Notes: generated by a model from the sequence alone, not told the origin. Positions 35,732 to 52,754 are shown, counted from the stretch's first letter. The stretch is 64,000 nt of DNA from Punica granatum (GCF_007655135.1 NC_045133.1:27501845-27565844), one strand, 5' to 3'. Numbers and translations are program-made.

Positions 35732-37272
35732 CTGGTGGAACCTGAGGGCAAACTCGTCATCGGCCTCACAAAGGTTCATAGTGCTCACCAGCATCCGAAG
35801 GTAATGCATTCAAAGTTTGTCCGAGGCAACGTAGAGATGTCCTTGAAAACGCTCTTGATGTCCTTTTATCTTGACTGCTTCAAAGTGGCAAGAGTTCATT
35901 AATCCTAATACATGTCTCTTTCAGCTCCTGAGATCAAGTGCATTTGGTATCTAGAATTTCGAAGCAGTCCGGCAAGGAGATGGTAGCAGAAGGAGCAAAG
36001 TGGTTATCAGAATCTTTTCCTTCTGCTCGAAAGAGATAAACAAGTAACAACTTTCTCGGGATTCTACTTTGTACATGGACTGGTGGAATGTAAATAAATA
36101 AGAAGGAACCCACTGCAATTTTCCTTCATGTGAGACTGGAACTTAATTACTGTTAACAAGGGGAGCTCTGCAACCCGATTACAATGCATGAGTATTATAT
36201 TACATTACTTTCGTTAAACACCATTATGTTGTCTTGAGCACAAAATATTCAATTTCTCAGACGCCAAAAAAGCTAATTTAACACTTTCAATTGGTGTTTC
36301 TTGATTGAAACTTCCAAAGATTGGATATAATACATGAAATATTAAAGATTTACACACACACATATATATTAATGAAATTTAAAAACTAAAACTATTTAAA
36401 AAATTTATTTTTAAGTATTTGGAGGAAATCTATTAAAAAAATTAATTTCTCAGTTTTTTTTTATATTGAGTGGTGGAAGAATTTAAATAGAGAAAATAAG
36501 TTAGAAAAAGGGAAGAAAGAAGAAAGGAATTATGTAAATATTTTATTCTAGTCACAAATATTTTTTATTAACTATATTATATGTTTATTTCATTATTTGT
36601 TGCGCGAAACATCTATGCTATCGTATAAAATACCAAATGTAACATAGGAACCAAAATTTACTTCAAAAGTATTTCAAAAATATATAGATGCTTTGATCAA
36701 TAAATTTACTGAAACCAACTAATTTTATAATATTATTCTTTTTTTAGGATCGATTAGTAGAGATCTTATGAATTTATTACTTATGATGTTATAAAATAAA
36801 TATTTAGAGAGAAGGATTTAATGATAATAAATTTTGCTTAGTAAAAAAGAAAAATAGAGAACTGTAGGATTACTTAGAGGTGAAACATCATAATTAAAAA
36901 ATATTATAAGATTCTAATAGTATCAAATTCATTGTTTCGTTCTCTACTAATTTTACATAAACAAAGGTTACGCATGATATTATTTTGAGGAAAATAAATA
37001 TGCATATGAGTATTAAAATGATATTCTACTATACTTTTATAGGACACAATAAGATTAGTTAAATCTATATGTAGCTAAGATATATTAATTTTGAAATTTT
37101 TGTGGATGTGAGGAGAAATCAAAAGAAGGAACGAAGATGAAAAATATTTAAAGTTTATTAGAGAAATGTTAAAAATAGGAAAAGAAAGGGTGAAAATAGA
37201 AAAAGGGAAATATATGACGTGTCCTCATTTCCATGTATGGACTACAAACAACAGTTTTAGTATATTTATGCT

Positions 37273-37502
37273 GCGTTTGATTTCAAAGTAGGATTTTAAA
37301 ATCAGATTTTGATTTTGAAAAAGAGTAGTATAAATGGAGCTCACCCTTTGAATTTGTATGAGTTATTTTGTTTTATTGTGGAAAAAGAGTGGTATAAATG
37401 AGGTCCACCCTTTGACTTTGTATAAATTATTTTGTTTTGTTGTTGGTAGAATTAAGTTAGTTAAAGTAGAATTTTAAAATTCTACTTTGAAACCAAACAA
37501 GT
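37273..37502. mobile_element. MITE-like element 3
   Basis: About 230 bp, with left end GCGTTTGATTTCAAAGTAGG ATTTTAAAATC and right end GAATTTTAAAATTCTACTTTGAAACCAAAC, which are inverted repeats of about 30 bp. The interior holds a duplicated block (GTGGTATAAATGAGGTCCA / GTAGTATAAATGGAGCTCA). The ends match elements 1 and 2. Confidence 0.7.
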
Positions 37503-37574
37503 CATTAGTATCGGTATAATTTATTGAGCAAAAAAAAAGCATCAGTATAATTTTATCATAATCTATGGCATTTT

Positions 37575-38100
37575 GCTTTTTTCGTGCCTATTCCATTTTC
37601 TCTGTCTAACATGACATTTTCAGTCACCTAAACCCTAAATGGTAATTTCACTCTCTATTTTATTGTCTCGCTATGACATAACATTTCTCTCTCCTCAACC
37701 CTAAATGATAGTTTCGCTACCTCTTACTTGACACACTCTCTCTTAAATCCTAAATAGTAGTTCTGCTCTCTATTCAACTTTCTCTCTCTAACATGATTTT
37801 TTTCTTTTTCTTAAACCCTAACTGGTCATTCCGCTCTCTATTTCACTTTTTCTCTTCTAAACTGTGAACAGTGGTTCCGCCCGCTTTGCGTGCATGACAC
37901 TTTTTCTTTTATAAATCATAAATGATAATTGCGCTATTTCTTCCATTTTCTCTCTCTTAAACCCTAAATGGTATTCCATTTTCTATTTCACTTTTATCTC
38001 TCCAACATTAAACATTCTCTCTCCTAAACTTAAAATGATAATTACGTTATCTATTCCATTTTTTCTCTAACGTGATACTTTCTCTATAAATGAAACATCA
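37575..38100 (+). repeat. Degenerate tandem repeats with telobox-like AAACCCTAAA motif
   Basis: About eight copies of a CT-rich unit of roughly 50-70 bp carry AAACCCTAAATGGTAATTTC or variants, near 37630, 37696, 37745, 37813, 37857, 37914, 37959 and 38025. Each is followed by GCTCTCTATTYCA and TTTCTCTCTCTAACATGA blocks. The core AAACCCTAA equals one plant telomere-repeat unit. Confidence 0.7.
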
Positions 38101-39644
38101 TCTATAATCCATATATATTTTGCAATAATATATTATATGTGGTAATATAGAGAATGTGTCTTCATGTGCATCTTTTTTGCATATATAGTGAATTTTCTAT
38201 TGCATTTTCACAGCATCTATAACATCCACCATATATTGACTTCCTATTTCATCAAATATTTCACGATATCATTCCATATATATAGTTGTCGATATAGCGG
38301 TTGAACATATTTCTTTAATTAGAAAATATAAAATATTTTCTTACATATAAACATGATGTCTTTTTTCTTTTAACAATTTTATTATATATCATATGCCTAA
38401 ATCTGACAGTTATAAATCATAATTTATAATCGATAAAAATATATTTTATCAGATATATGACTATTATTAGTTGAAGTTCAACAGTAAAGTAAGTAAAAAT
38501 AAATAATTAGATCATATTTATGAATACTCATTTATTTTTTGGTAAATAAATACTCATTTATTTCAAAAATATCAAATATTATTTGGATCATAAAGTCTTC
38601 TCAAAATTTTCAAAAACTGGTTAGTCTCTCAGTCTCTGAGTGTTCTGTCAACGCTACAGCTTCTCTGGGATTTGTATTTGCTGAGACTATGAACAACTTC
38701 TCTCGTCCTAATGGAAGAGTAGGGTAAGGTCAGAGGGAGAAGGAAAAGCAAACTCTCTTGTTCATTTTGTCAAGCCTTTTTTCTCCTTGAGTCATGCCCT
38801 TCACTTTTCTCCCACTCCCTCACTGTGGTCATATCCTTTTCATGTGGCATGTACATTTTGAAGTTGAGTGGCATGCTGCTTGATGCATATATGATGTATT
38901 TTATATTATAAATTAAAAGGAAAAAATAAAGTATATTATGGGTATTTCTGAGATAAAGTGAAGTATATTATAATGCAATGAGGGACCTGCAGTGAGAATA
39001 AGATATATGATCCATACTATCTTTCAAGTTGCTGGAAACTGCACCATGTATTGGTGATTATGGATAGGGTATCCACGGGTAAAGGATAGACCTGCACCTG
39101 ATGAAAACCTACTGATTAAAAAAGAGTAGGACCAAATAAACCAATCTATCGAAATAGTGCTGCAACTACTAAATATGATCACATAAATTCCGAATATGAA
39201 AACATAACAACAAAATCAAAATTGTCATAATCTTCTGATTAACACTTAGATAAAGAAATATTTTACTAACTTCGATAAATCAAATTGACACAAAATTTTT
39301 GTACTTTTGACTCAAGGAACTGCATAAGTTTTATACTAATGTTACAATGGAATAATGTATCAATAATATCGACAAATAACTCAAATCAATTCTAATAGCG
39401 TTTATTTGATTATTCAATTTACAACATTTATACCAGTTGAAAAGTATACAACTAACAAAATCAAAAGATCAAACCTTATCATCGCCCCAAAGCCTAAAGA
39501 ACTTTGGACGACCTTCATCGTATTTATTAAAAAAGTATATCAGGAATGAACAACTTCTAAAAATATATACATATCTATTTATATTTCTCTCCTCATGATA
39601 AAAGCACTTATCTTCAAAATTTAACTTCTTAAGAGTCTTTTTTA

Positions 39645-39645
<1 letters not shown>

Positions 39646-39682
<37 letters not shown>
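39646..39682. repeat. (TA)n microsatellite
   Basis: A perfect TA run of about 18 units in the spacer. Confidence 0.85.
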
Positions 39683-39685
<3 letters not shown>

Positions 39686-40062
39686 TTTTAAACATCCCAT
39701 TTTTGGACTTCCATGACCTAATACTGAGTTCCCATAGTTGATGTGGCATAATAGTGTTGCACCATTTGTGACTTTTCCCTTGACTGATACAAGTGCCACT
39801 CGATCTGGGACGAGCTTCGGATTATAAATTAAGGAAATTCTGATCAAAATCAGAAAAATTCTCCTCCTCTTCACATGCATCTAACCACGTTTGAGGTCCA
39901 CCCCTTCTACGTTTTCCTCCAACATTGCAACTTCTGCAATAACCATGTCACCCGACAAACAGGACTCGAGTCCATCCCGTGCCTCCAAATATGTCTCAGT
40001 CGAATAAGCTAAGAACGCATTAGGTGGTCCATGGCTGGTAAATTCCGCGGCATCAAAATTTC

Positions 40063-41407
40063 CTAAGCCGCGCCTCGTCTAATCATTTCCTGGTACTGGT
40101 TCAGTGACTCCTGCCTTTGCAGCCTCATCTCCTCGTTGAACTTCTTGATGAACGCTTCCACCCGGCGGTTCAGCTCATCCTGGCTCAGCGACGGTTCCCT
40201 CCTGAGCTTCCCCGACCCCGGCGACCGGCTCAGCGACGGGCTGCTGCTGTTATCTGCCACGCCAGAGCGGTCGCTGAAGGTCTCCGACTTCTTCATCCTG
40301 GGTTGAGGAGGAGGAGGAGGGGCGTTCTCGTCGTTCCGGCGGGGGCGGGCGTCCCACGTGTCGGACTTCCTCAGGTGGCGGGTCAGCGGCATGGTGCGGC
40401 CGTCCGTTATCGCCTTCCAGGTGCTCTCCAGAGTGTCTTGCCGCTTCGGCTTTGACACTCCCAACGCCTTCCCAGCTGCAACATATATTATCATATCAAA
40501 AGACGACAAGAAATTCCAAGTTAATTACGGCTCCTGCCACTCATTCTACGGCTAGCTAGATAAGGTCGGCATTTGTCTTTTCAACAGAGCCCCGTCCCGC
40601 AGATTTGTGGGGCTCGAGGTGGTCCAGACGGTGGTAATTAGTACTAACGGCCCATTCGGCCGTCGTCGCCGGCAATGTGGCTAGCCGGAAGAAACAGTTT
40701 TTTTATTTTTCCCGATGGCTGGGAGGATATTGAATCAGAGGTTTACCTTCAGGGCTGGATTTGAGTGATTTGCGCGCAGGGAACCTCGCAGACGCCGGAG
40801 GTTTCTTCTCCTCCGCCTTCTCGTTCAGATTCATGAACGAGAAATCGGTCGAATCGTTACTCTCCGGCACGGCCACCGGCCTCAGAACCTCCACCACTTC
40901 ATCATCGTCATTCACCTTCTTCGCTTCCGTGTCCGAGGCACTGGCCTCTGCCTCTGCTCCTCCTCCAAGCACGTCCTCGGGATCGGAAACAGAGACCTTC
41001 CCCGATCTCTCGTCATAAACGGCGCCGCTCCAGGCTGCCGGAGCGTTAACAGCACTGTAAGGAGCGTACTCCATCCGCACATCGCCGGAGACCTTGACCG
41101 GTTCCACCGGAGGAGGAGCAGTCGCCGGATACACGAGAGGCGCTTCAGCTTCCTCGACCTTGTGCTGGAACTTGGAGGAGGCGACGATGGAAACGATTAT
41201 GAAGTTGAGGAGGAGGTACAGGTACGGGGGCCGGAGCCAGGAGAGCAGGAAGTCGTAGACGGACGGGACTTCGGTAACGACGAAATCCGTAACCACCGGC
41301 ACCACTGTCTTCATCAGCTCCGCCATGAGTAAGACGGTGGCCGAGGTGAGTAGCACCTTGAGAGAGAGAATCCACCCGCTGCCGGAGCTCGGGAAGATGA
41401 TAGCCAT
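40063..41407 (-). CDS. DUF4408/DUF761 protein (cotton-fibre-protein type)
   Basis: Two exons, 40747-41407 and 40063-40475, give 1074 nt and 357 aa with a GT-AG intron. The N-terminus has a hydrophobic segment (SLKVLLTSATVLLMAELM, about 13-30) and a second one (PPYLYLLLNFIIVSIVASS, about 58-76) typical of DUF4408, so the protein is probably membrane-associated. A long acidic, low-complexity middle and a Pro run follow. The C-terminal DUF761 motif ends the protein: LSQDELNRRVEAFIKKFNEE, then MRLQRQESLNQYQEM. The start at 41407 is chosen because it precedes the first membrane segment directly; upstream in-frame Met codons add an unrelated stretch. No biochemical function is known for the family. 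Confidence 0.88.
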
Positions 41408-41560
41408 TATCGGTCGTCTTTCAGCTTTACAATCTGGCCGGAATATACCTTCCGGTGTGCAGAATCCAATGTTCGAGAAGAATCCTCCTGGCTGCCGCTT
41501 CCTCGGAGGTAGAGAGAAAAGTGGAGAGAAAATGATAGAGCAAAAGCAGAGGCAGGGCAA

Positions 41561-41570
41561 TTATATATAG
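41561..41570 (-). promoter_or_regulatory. Putative TATA box of the DUF4408 gene
   Basis: CTATATATAA on the minus strand lies about 155 bp upstream of the ATG at 41407. Positional inference. Confidence 0.45.
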
Positions 41571-41795
41571 AACAATGGGGGGTGATGTCAGTCAGCATAG
41601 TGCCGTCGTGGAATGGGGACCGTTGGATTTGAGGAATGGAGCTTGTTTGACCGTTCGAATTTGCGGGGAGGCGAGAGGGGAGGGACGGTGCGGCCCACAG
41701 CTACACATGGGCACGTAATTAGACTCTGTTTCTTAGGCACGTGCAATATACACGCGTGGGACAGTGAGGGAGCAACAACTGGAGCGGTTTTTTGT

Positions 41796-41796
<1 letters not shown>

Positions 41797-41827
<31 letters not shown>
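41797..41827. repeat. Homopolymer run of 31 C
   Basis: An uninterrupted C tract (G on the minus strand) about 390 bp upstream of the DUF4408 start. Its exact length is prone to sequencing error. Confidence 0.9.
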
Positions 41828-41830
<3 letters not shown>

Positions 41831-42260
41831 TAACTAATAATAAATATTTTTCCTGTTTTTGTAAGTAACATTGGCAAGTGAACTGCCTGCAATTGGGAAG
41901 TTGCCATCTCCTTTTTTAGGTAGAGTCGATTGAATCAAAATGTTCATTTTGTCAGTTGTTACGGTATCAATATGCGTGGATGTTTCGAGAGATCGATCGT
42001 TAAGAAGTCCCTTGTCCCTTAGTTTCACAATCTCGTCAATCTAAATGGATGAGTGTCGTCGAATCTGTGGACAACTTCAAAGATTCCTTCTTTGGAATAT
42101 CATTTTCACGACCACCAAGCGTATTATATGCCATGTTCCCAATTGCTACGTTAGGGAAAATATGTCCTTTACTTTATTTTTCATGCACTGTATTTGCATT
42201 TGATGCAGTTTACAGGTACTTGAAAATCTGAATGAAACATATATGCATTGTCATGTTCAC

Positions 42261-42290
42261 TTATTATTATTATTATTATTATTATTATTT
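42261..42290. repeat. (TTA)n microsatellite
   Basis: About nine TTA units in a row. Confidence 0.85.
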
Positions 42291-42423
42291 ACAACCGTTG
42301 GTTAAGAAAAATGATATGTATTATTAGGTAGCGATACTCTTTATTATTTAAGACATACAAGCTTATAATAATATCATATAACTAATGTATAATGTAAATA
42401 TAGATGTATTATATATATCATAG

Positions 42424-42452
42424 ACCCGACCCGACCCGACCAGACCAGACCA
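42424..42452. repeat. Short CCCGA/CCAGA tandem repeat
   Basis: GACCCGACCCGACCCGAC continues as CAGACCAGACCAGG, a 5-bp periodic stretch. Confidence 0.75.
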
Positions 42453-43962
42453 GGACCTGCAGAGCAAAGTCAGGAGGATCCTTAAAAGTTTTTCGGCCTT
42501 TGAGCCGACCAGTTCAGTGGATGCTTCTTGTTGGACTGACTAACCATATAATATTATATTACTTTCTATTTAATTCACTTCTCTCCATGCATCATCATCA
42601 TCATATCGTAAGGCGAAAGCCAAAACTGAATGCGAAATGAAGAGTCGGAGGGCGGTTTGTTGAGATTAAATAACATCCTCGTGACACGGACTCTAAGATA
42701 GTCGGAGGGCGAGCACATGTTTATCTTTTCTTTTGCATCGTGCTCATTTCGGTAATGATCCGATGATAAGGACATGGAAGGCACCAGCCTTCAAGAGATG
42801 TACTTTTAATACGCAATGTGCATTATGTGGGCGTGAGTGTAATTCAACATGGTCGGTTTAACGCCTCCTGAGTCCTGCCTACCACTCTGACAATGTATGG
42901 ATATAAATCCATGGCAGATTTGTTCTTCTCTTTTACCAAGTCAAGACAAAAGACTAACCTAGCCAAACCTCATAATTGCTCATGGACATGCCTTTCATTT
43001 TCATGGCTACCTGTACCGTCCGTCCGACTCTGATAGTTCAGTACAGCACGTACTTATCAACTATCGACTATCAACCCCAATCATTGCAAAATTTCACGAA
43101 CGATTTCCACTTCTCTACTATTATAATGCAATGCAGACGAGCATCTCCTTTCCCAGTGTATGATAGTCGAACCTCCTACAACTTACCCAGCCAGCATGAC
43201 AAATTAATAGATACTTCGGCTATCTTCGAGAATTCTTTCGGGTTGCTCTCCACCCGGGGAAGTACGGCAGTCTCCATATAAGCAAACTTTTTTTTTTCTT
43301 CCCTGATAGGAGATAAGCAAACTGTCGAGCAAACCGTCACCAAGAAGAGATCGTCAAAGAAAAAAAAAAAAAAGACGAGCAAACTTTTTGGGTTCAATGA
43401 TTGCATATCTTGCAGTTGACGACGGGACGGGCCGATGATGACGTTTGCGGCTAGACTAACCTTACCTCTCCTTTTAAAAGTCTTCAATTTTGTGTCAAAT
43501 CTTTTGGTGTGGAAAAAGAATTCGGAAAGGTCTAAGATATACTGCGCAGCCATCTACCGAAGCAACAAGCACACAATCACATCTCATTGGTTGCAAACTC
43601 TCGACGTGGCCAACCCCAATTCGGCCAAACAGGAAAATCAGGCAGCATTTTTAACACCCTGGCCGACCCCAACATGGACTTAACAGGTTACGGAGCAAGA
43701 AAATAATCCCCTTCGATAAGCCGAGAACACGTCCTAATCTAAAAAGAATAACACTTCACAATCAATCTAAAACCCCAACTTTTATTGCTTCAAAAGCTCA
43801 CATACAAATAATCAAACCCATCGAAGAAGGAAGAGAACAGACCAAATCCATTCAACCTCTTAAGAATAGTTTACAGAGGGAAAGCTCCATTTAATGATCC
43901 CCTCTTAACTTTTGGATACTTTAACATCGTAATGTATAATTCTAGCAGCCTGAGTCGGAGTG

Positions 43963-47609
<3,647 letters not shown>

Positions 47610-50600
47610 GGTGGGAGGGAGAGAAGTCTGAGTCCTGAGCTAACAAACACAAAATCAACCGAGAGGAGAAGAGGTCGACGATGGAGTCGAGTCGAGCTGA
47701 GCTCAGATCGGTCTCCCCGACCGTCAGCTCTCTGTCTCTCTCACTCTCCCCAATTGACTGCTGATTTTTCCGCGACGGAAGAATGCGATGAGATGAGAGA
47801 GACAGAGGAGAGTCGCTGTCGGAAATTGGAAGTTTTTTTTTTTTTTTCTGATGATGTTTTCATTAATGAATTTTCCATTAATGTTTGTCTGCGATTTTCC
47901 TTAATATTTTTCTAGCTGAGATAAAAATTATTCTCCTCGAGGGCACGATCGAGCCAAGTTTAAACGAGATTAATTTCAGCTAATCAACTGGACCTCGAGT
48001 ACAAAGATTTAGCTTGGTGACCCCATTGAATTTCTTATTTTCGCTTCTTGCAAATCATAATAAATTCCTTTTAATATTTTGTTTTAAATTTACGATCAGG
48101 TGGCATTCGGATTAATTTGATATTAAGACCATCAGTTATGCTGTTCGAGAGAGTCAAACGATCAAAGCAGGTCGTCTACTTGCCTGACCTCAAAGGGGAT
48201 CTTCGAATAATCTGGAATTCACAATAGACAAGAAATTATGTTCTTGTTTTTTCTTTTCCTTTTTATTTTATTTTATTTATTATTATTGTTTCATTCCCTT
48301 CATTGTCTCACACATGGGAGTGAGGGAGTGGTGGACTGAGACTCGTGCGTGAGCGGTCCGTCCAAATTCTGACGTGAAAAGGCGCATGAAATTGGTGGGC
48401 GGGCCATGGCCCAGTTGGAGAATGACACGGTCCAAAGTTTGGCTCCCTGTTCCAAGTCCATGCCCCTCCCCGCACTATGATACTATATTTATATTTATAA
48501 ATAAATAAACAGACGAGGAGGAGGAATTAGGATTAACCGCATCTCCAATGTCCAATTTAATTGAGTGTTGAACTATTGAATTAAAGTCGTCACTTTCAGG
48601 TCAATCTTGGAATGATAGGTTGCTATTTAAGGTTATTAATATAACTACCCTCAAGGAACAATCCACTACCAAAGTGTTAGGGTCATATATATTCAGCTAT
48701 CAGCCAGATTCAGTAAATATCACATATATTATTTAAATATTTTTTAGTGCATTATTTTAAGTGCGTGTAATGCTAGCAAAGGAGGGTTTTTATAATTTTT
48801 TATGGAAAAAAATTAAGTTGTATTTTATTTTTTCTTGTTAAATATATACGTGGATATAAAATAAATTCATAAGTTACTTTTCAATTTCCAAATTAAAATA
48901 ATTTTCTTTTTCTATTTCAGGTGCATCAACTTAAGCACATTTAATACTACTCAAGTTAGTTTTTTTTATAATTTTTAATTCCGAAAATTAAAATTAAAAT
49001 TTCTTCTAATTCGAAGTGTATTAATTTAAACACATTTAATGTTGTTCAAGTGAGTTTTACTTTACGTATAGATTTTTGCTTTACGACGGATTATATATGG
49101 TGTAATTTTAAGCTGGATACTATTATTCGTTATTTTATTAAAATTAAGAAGTTTTTTGGAATTTTCACATGCATTTTCCTATTTAGTTTTATTCACCGCG
49201 ATGTTAATCCTGAGCGTGGTTTGCTATGTAGCTATATTAATTAATACAATATAGTACCTTTGTAGAAAAATTATTAAGACCCAAACAGAACTACACTCTA
49301 TCAATTATAAAATGAAAATCATCTTTTTAGATTTTCTTTTTTTATTCATAATTCTGCTCCTATATATATACACTACTAATTAAATAAATGTAGTATCCAT
49401 GTATATTCAATATAGATTCGTAATGAAAGTTCTAAATATTTGAGTTCTATTTCACTTAAAAAAAATGAGGGAGCTAGAAAAATTAAGTAAACTAAACGAT
49501 TGGACCCGCTCATATTCTTAAGGTATACAGCATAGTTGTAAATTATTATTCTTTTAACTTCTATAAAGATATTTTTATTTATCCTTCTACATATCAATGA
49601 CATATTGTCGATGCAATCTCTCCCCTTAATTAGTTAAGTGATCTAGTACTTAACCCATTGTAAGAATATATCAATTCCTCTAAATCAAAAAATTATCAAA
49701 TGAATATATTTTAGTTCATACATCCAACAAAAAATAGGAATTAATGATATACCAAATATATCATATATTCATGATTGTATCTTGGCAGATAGTTCATCGA
49801 TTGTTTAAATAAAAATTTTGATCTTTGCTTAATATAAAATCACCTCCCTCTAATCTATATGTCATATTTTTTTTTACTTATTTTTCGATGATAAGGAGTT
49901 TTAGTTTCTAAAGTTGATAAACAACTTTCCCTTTCAAATTTTACTCCATGTTGGAGATGGTAGAGCCCAAAAATGGGTTGGTTCTTTGGAACACGATTAT
50001 GTCCACGATAACTGAATTCAATTTATTATGAATAATCTTTTCGGGTCGACGAATATCTTTGGTAAATTCTGGAATAATCTCAAAATATGCAAATCTGAAT
50101 TAAATCAAATTAAGGCAATACTCTAGCTAAATCACAACTAACTATTTTCTCAGAAAAGATTGATTTATTCTTGAAATCAACCATTTCCTAATTAAATGCC
50201 AAACTTATAATCTGTAATACCCATCTCAGCCTCATTAAGTCTTTGCATTATAGAGCAACTGTTAAATTCTTATAAAATTTGTAGATTGTATGTCTTGATC
50301 TGTCCTGACACTTATTACATGCAATTTTCCGAGTGGTAATTCTTTGCAGTGAATATAGCAAGAATTATCAAATATACTTCCAGTTATTCACGCATAGAAT
50401 AGCTATTAGTTTAATTACCCCGTATTCAAGTTTTTGATTCACGATTAAACTTCTTATTGAACAGGAAAAAAAAGTTAAAACAATGTGCGAGATAGCTGGA
50501 GAACATGAAAGTTCTAACAGTTCATTTAACAGAGACGCGATACGCATAGTAATAATGCACTTATTTATCAGACCGGTCATGGTGCCGGTCCCGATACGAC

Positions 50601-50841
50601 CTGTCAAACCTGACGGTTCGATCCGGTTTTAATAGCTACGATATAACCTGTGCTGTGGGTTTTTCTAGATCTAATTTAGATATTATTTTATTATTCGTGT
50701 GTGTGTATATATATATATATATAATTCCGTGGATATATTAAGATATGACGGCCGATCGATGGCCGCGGGTTGGCGGTAATGTTAAGGGGGGGACCGAGCT
50801 GAGCTCTGCCATTGTCAACGTCGACGTTCCTGTTCGGACGC
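47610..50841. other. Intergenic DNA between divergent AGD5 and a small gene
   Basis: The first 250 bases are the AGD5 5' region. The rest is AT-rich with a (TA)n run near 50706-50722 and no supported gene. Confidence 0.45.
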
Positions 50842-52012
50842 ATGAATTTCACTGATTCTGCAGAGGGGAAGGGGAAGGGGAAGGGGCCTTTACGCTACGT
50901 TTGTAAGATCTCTCACTTCTGATTGATGCCGTTGCTTTTCTTTCCGGCGCTCTGCTTCATTTCTATCTCGTTGATATGATGGAAAGTTTGGATTTTGCTT
51001 GCTGTGTTTCATCAACCCTTTCAATTCTATCTCGTTTCCGGGCGAGTTCCGATTGCTGCTTGACTTTGCGGTTTTTTTTCCTTCTTTGTTCTAGGTGAAT
51101 CCTGAAGAAGTTCTTTGTAAAATGTTTCGATTGATTGAATTGACTGCTCGGGGAAAATCAGTTGGGATCGTTTCCTTCGATTGCATTGAATTGGAGTTGA
51201 TTGGGTTCTGATGTGCTCCATCGTTTTTCAGGCGGGGGTTCTGTGACTGATCACACCATGGATAATAAGCTAAGCTACGGTGATAAATGGAGGCAGATGG
51301 CCTACGACGAGAAGAAAGCAGCAGTGGACGAAGAGATGAAGAGAATGAACCGACTCCCAGCAAACAGCTCGTACGCGGCTCATCGCCTCCGGGTCCTTAA
51401 CAAAGTCTTGCAACTCATGTCCATCCAGGTGAGACGTCAATCCCATACACTACCCCTAAGAACTACAGATGATGCTTGTGTTTTACTATGCTGGTTCATG
51501 AATGCGGTCCGTTGATACTCCGTACGGTTTCTAGGCATACACGATTCGTATGCTTGTAACATGTTAGGACACCCCTCCATGTATTTGTTGGATGTTTAGA
51601 ATAGGATGCTCTATGTTTCCCTGCATTGACTCAGATAGTGTGTCTCTAAGTTAGAGTCCTAGGCTTGTAACGTCTCGGGACACACATTGAGATATGCGGT
51701 TGGATGTTTAGAATACATACAGACCACCACTGTGCTCTCTATTTCTTGGCATCGAGTTGTATGGACTTCGTGTCTGTAAGTGGAAATAAGTTGGTCAACC
51801 AGACCACCACTGTTCTGCTATGCTATTCGCCGTCAAGCGTGAGAGGGCACCGCTTTTGGTGGAATGTCTAGGAGCTGTGGTATGAAGTAGAAATTGATTT
51901 CAGAGGAATTCTTTGGGGATCAGATTAACTTAAATGGCCGTTTCTTTGTTTCCAGAGAACAGTATCACAGGAGGAGGAGCTAGAACTGCTTTTCGCCAGT
52001 CTGTCTCTCTAA
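50842..52012 (+). CDS. Small conserved-looking protein of unknown function
   Basis: Three exons, 50842-50902, 51232-51428 and 51956-52012, give 104 aa; both introns are GT-AG and keep the frame. The N-terminus is GK-repeat rich (AEGKGKGKGPLRYVCGGS). The main body is predicted helical and charged (MDNKLSYGDKWRQMAYDEKK, then VDEEMKRMNRLPANSSYAAH, then RLRVLNKVLQLMSIQ), and the C-terminus is SQEEELELLFASLSL. I do not recognise a named family. The start at 50842 is chosen because the exon joins in frame through a strong donor (GTAAGA). If the first exon is wrong, translation could start at the internal Met at 51258, giving 75 aa. Confidence 0.75.
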
Positions 52013-52754
52013 CTCTTCTCGATGAAGCGCAGGTTAGAGTGTATAATCTCACGCTAAATATTTCACACAGTGATATAGGTGATGAGGTTCCACTGACGTT
52101 CGAGCTCTTTTGATTACGTTGCAGAGCATCAGAGGTCAGAGTCCTAGGGACACAAGTCAACTAAATCTGTAAAATCTTTTCATGTTAAAAGTGTGTTACT
52201 GCCTGTTTAACGAGATGAGTCTGTGTATATTCTTTCGTTGCGGGATCTAGGGGCATTCCATTTCCTTAGCTTTGTGCAAAGCTCTAGAAATGAACCGTTG
52301 TACAAGTGAAATACAGAGAGGAGTTATGTCACGGTGTGTTGTCGTTGAGGTGGTTATGAGTATCTAGGATCTTTTGAATTTACTTGTCGTTGCAAATGAA
52401 TTTACCGTTGTTATATCAGTTCACTCCTCGGGAGCATTTCCGTCAATATATTACAACAAGCTGACCATAAATTGTTCTCTGAGCCGTGAAGAGCTTGCTG
52501 TTATCCTACTCCAGTGGTGCGGAATTTGATAGATTCCATCCAAAACATCCACGGACCAAAATTTAAGACAACTAAAATACGGGAGACCAGTCGAAACCAG
52601 ACATAAACTTAAGGGGGCCAATTGCAATAAACCAATGCTCATGTCTCTTTGCTAATACAAGCAGCACCGACTGCCTCGGCACCGACTTCTTTCTCATAGC
52701 TTCTCTACCTCTTCTCTCTCTCTACCCACTCTGCAACGACCGAACTTGCAAGCT
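52013..52754. other. Spacer between two small plus-strand genes
   Basis: 3' UTR and promoter sequence. CT-rich near 52700-52730, just upstream of the next ATG. No gene is seen. Confidence 0.4.

Larger units (their letters stand above)
35780..40062. other. AT-rich intergenic DNA with repeats
   Basis: This begins with the 3' flank of the VAL-like gene and ends 3' of the DUF4408 gene. Very AT-rich; no gene is supported. It contains a MITE-like element (37273), a telobox-like repeat field (37575-38100) and a (TA)n tract (39646-39682). Confidence 0.5.
41408..43962. other. Intergenic DNA between DUF4408 and AGD5 genes
   Basis: This contains the DUF4408 promoter, a C31 run, a (TTA)n run and a short CCCGA repeat (listed separately). 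Reading frames at 42976-43683 show no family signature. Confidence 0.4.

Noticed and set aside
37575..38100. Interstitial telomere array
   Set aside because: The AAACCCTAA motif recurs only once per 50-70 bp unit, so this is a degenerate minisatellite, not (TTTAGGG)n telomeric DNA.
40117..40455. 112-codon plus-strand frame rich in Arg/Pro/Leu
   Set aside because: It is the antisense of DUF4408/DUF761 exon 2, which has the recognisable DUF761 C-terminus.
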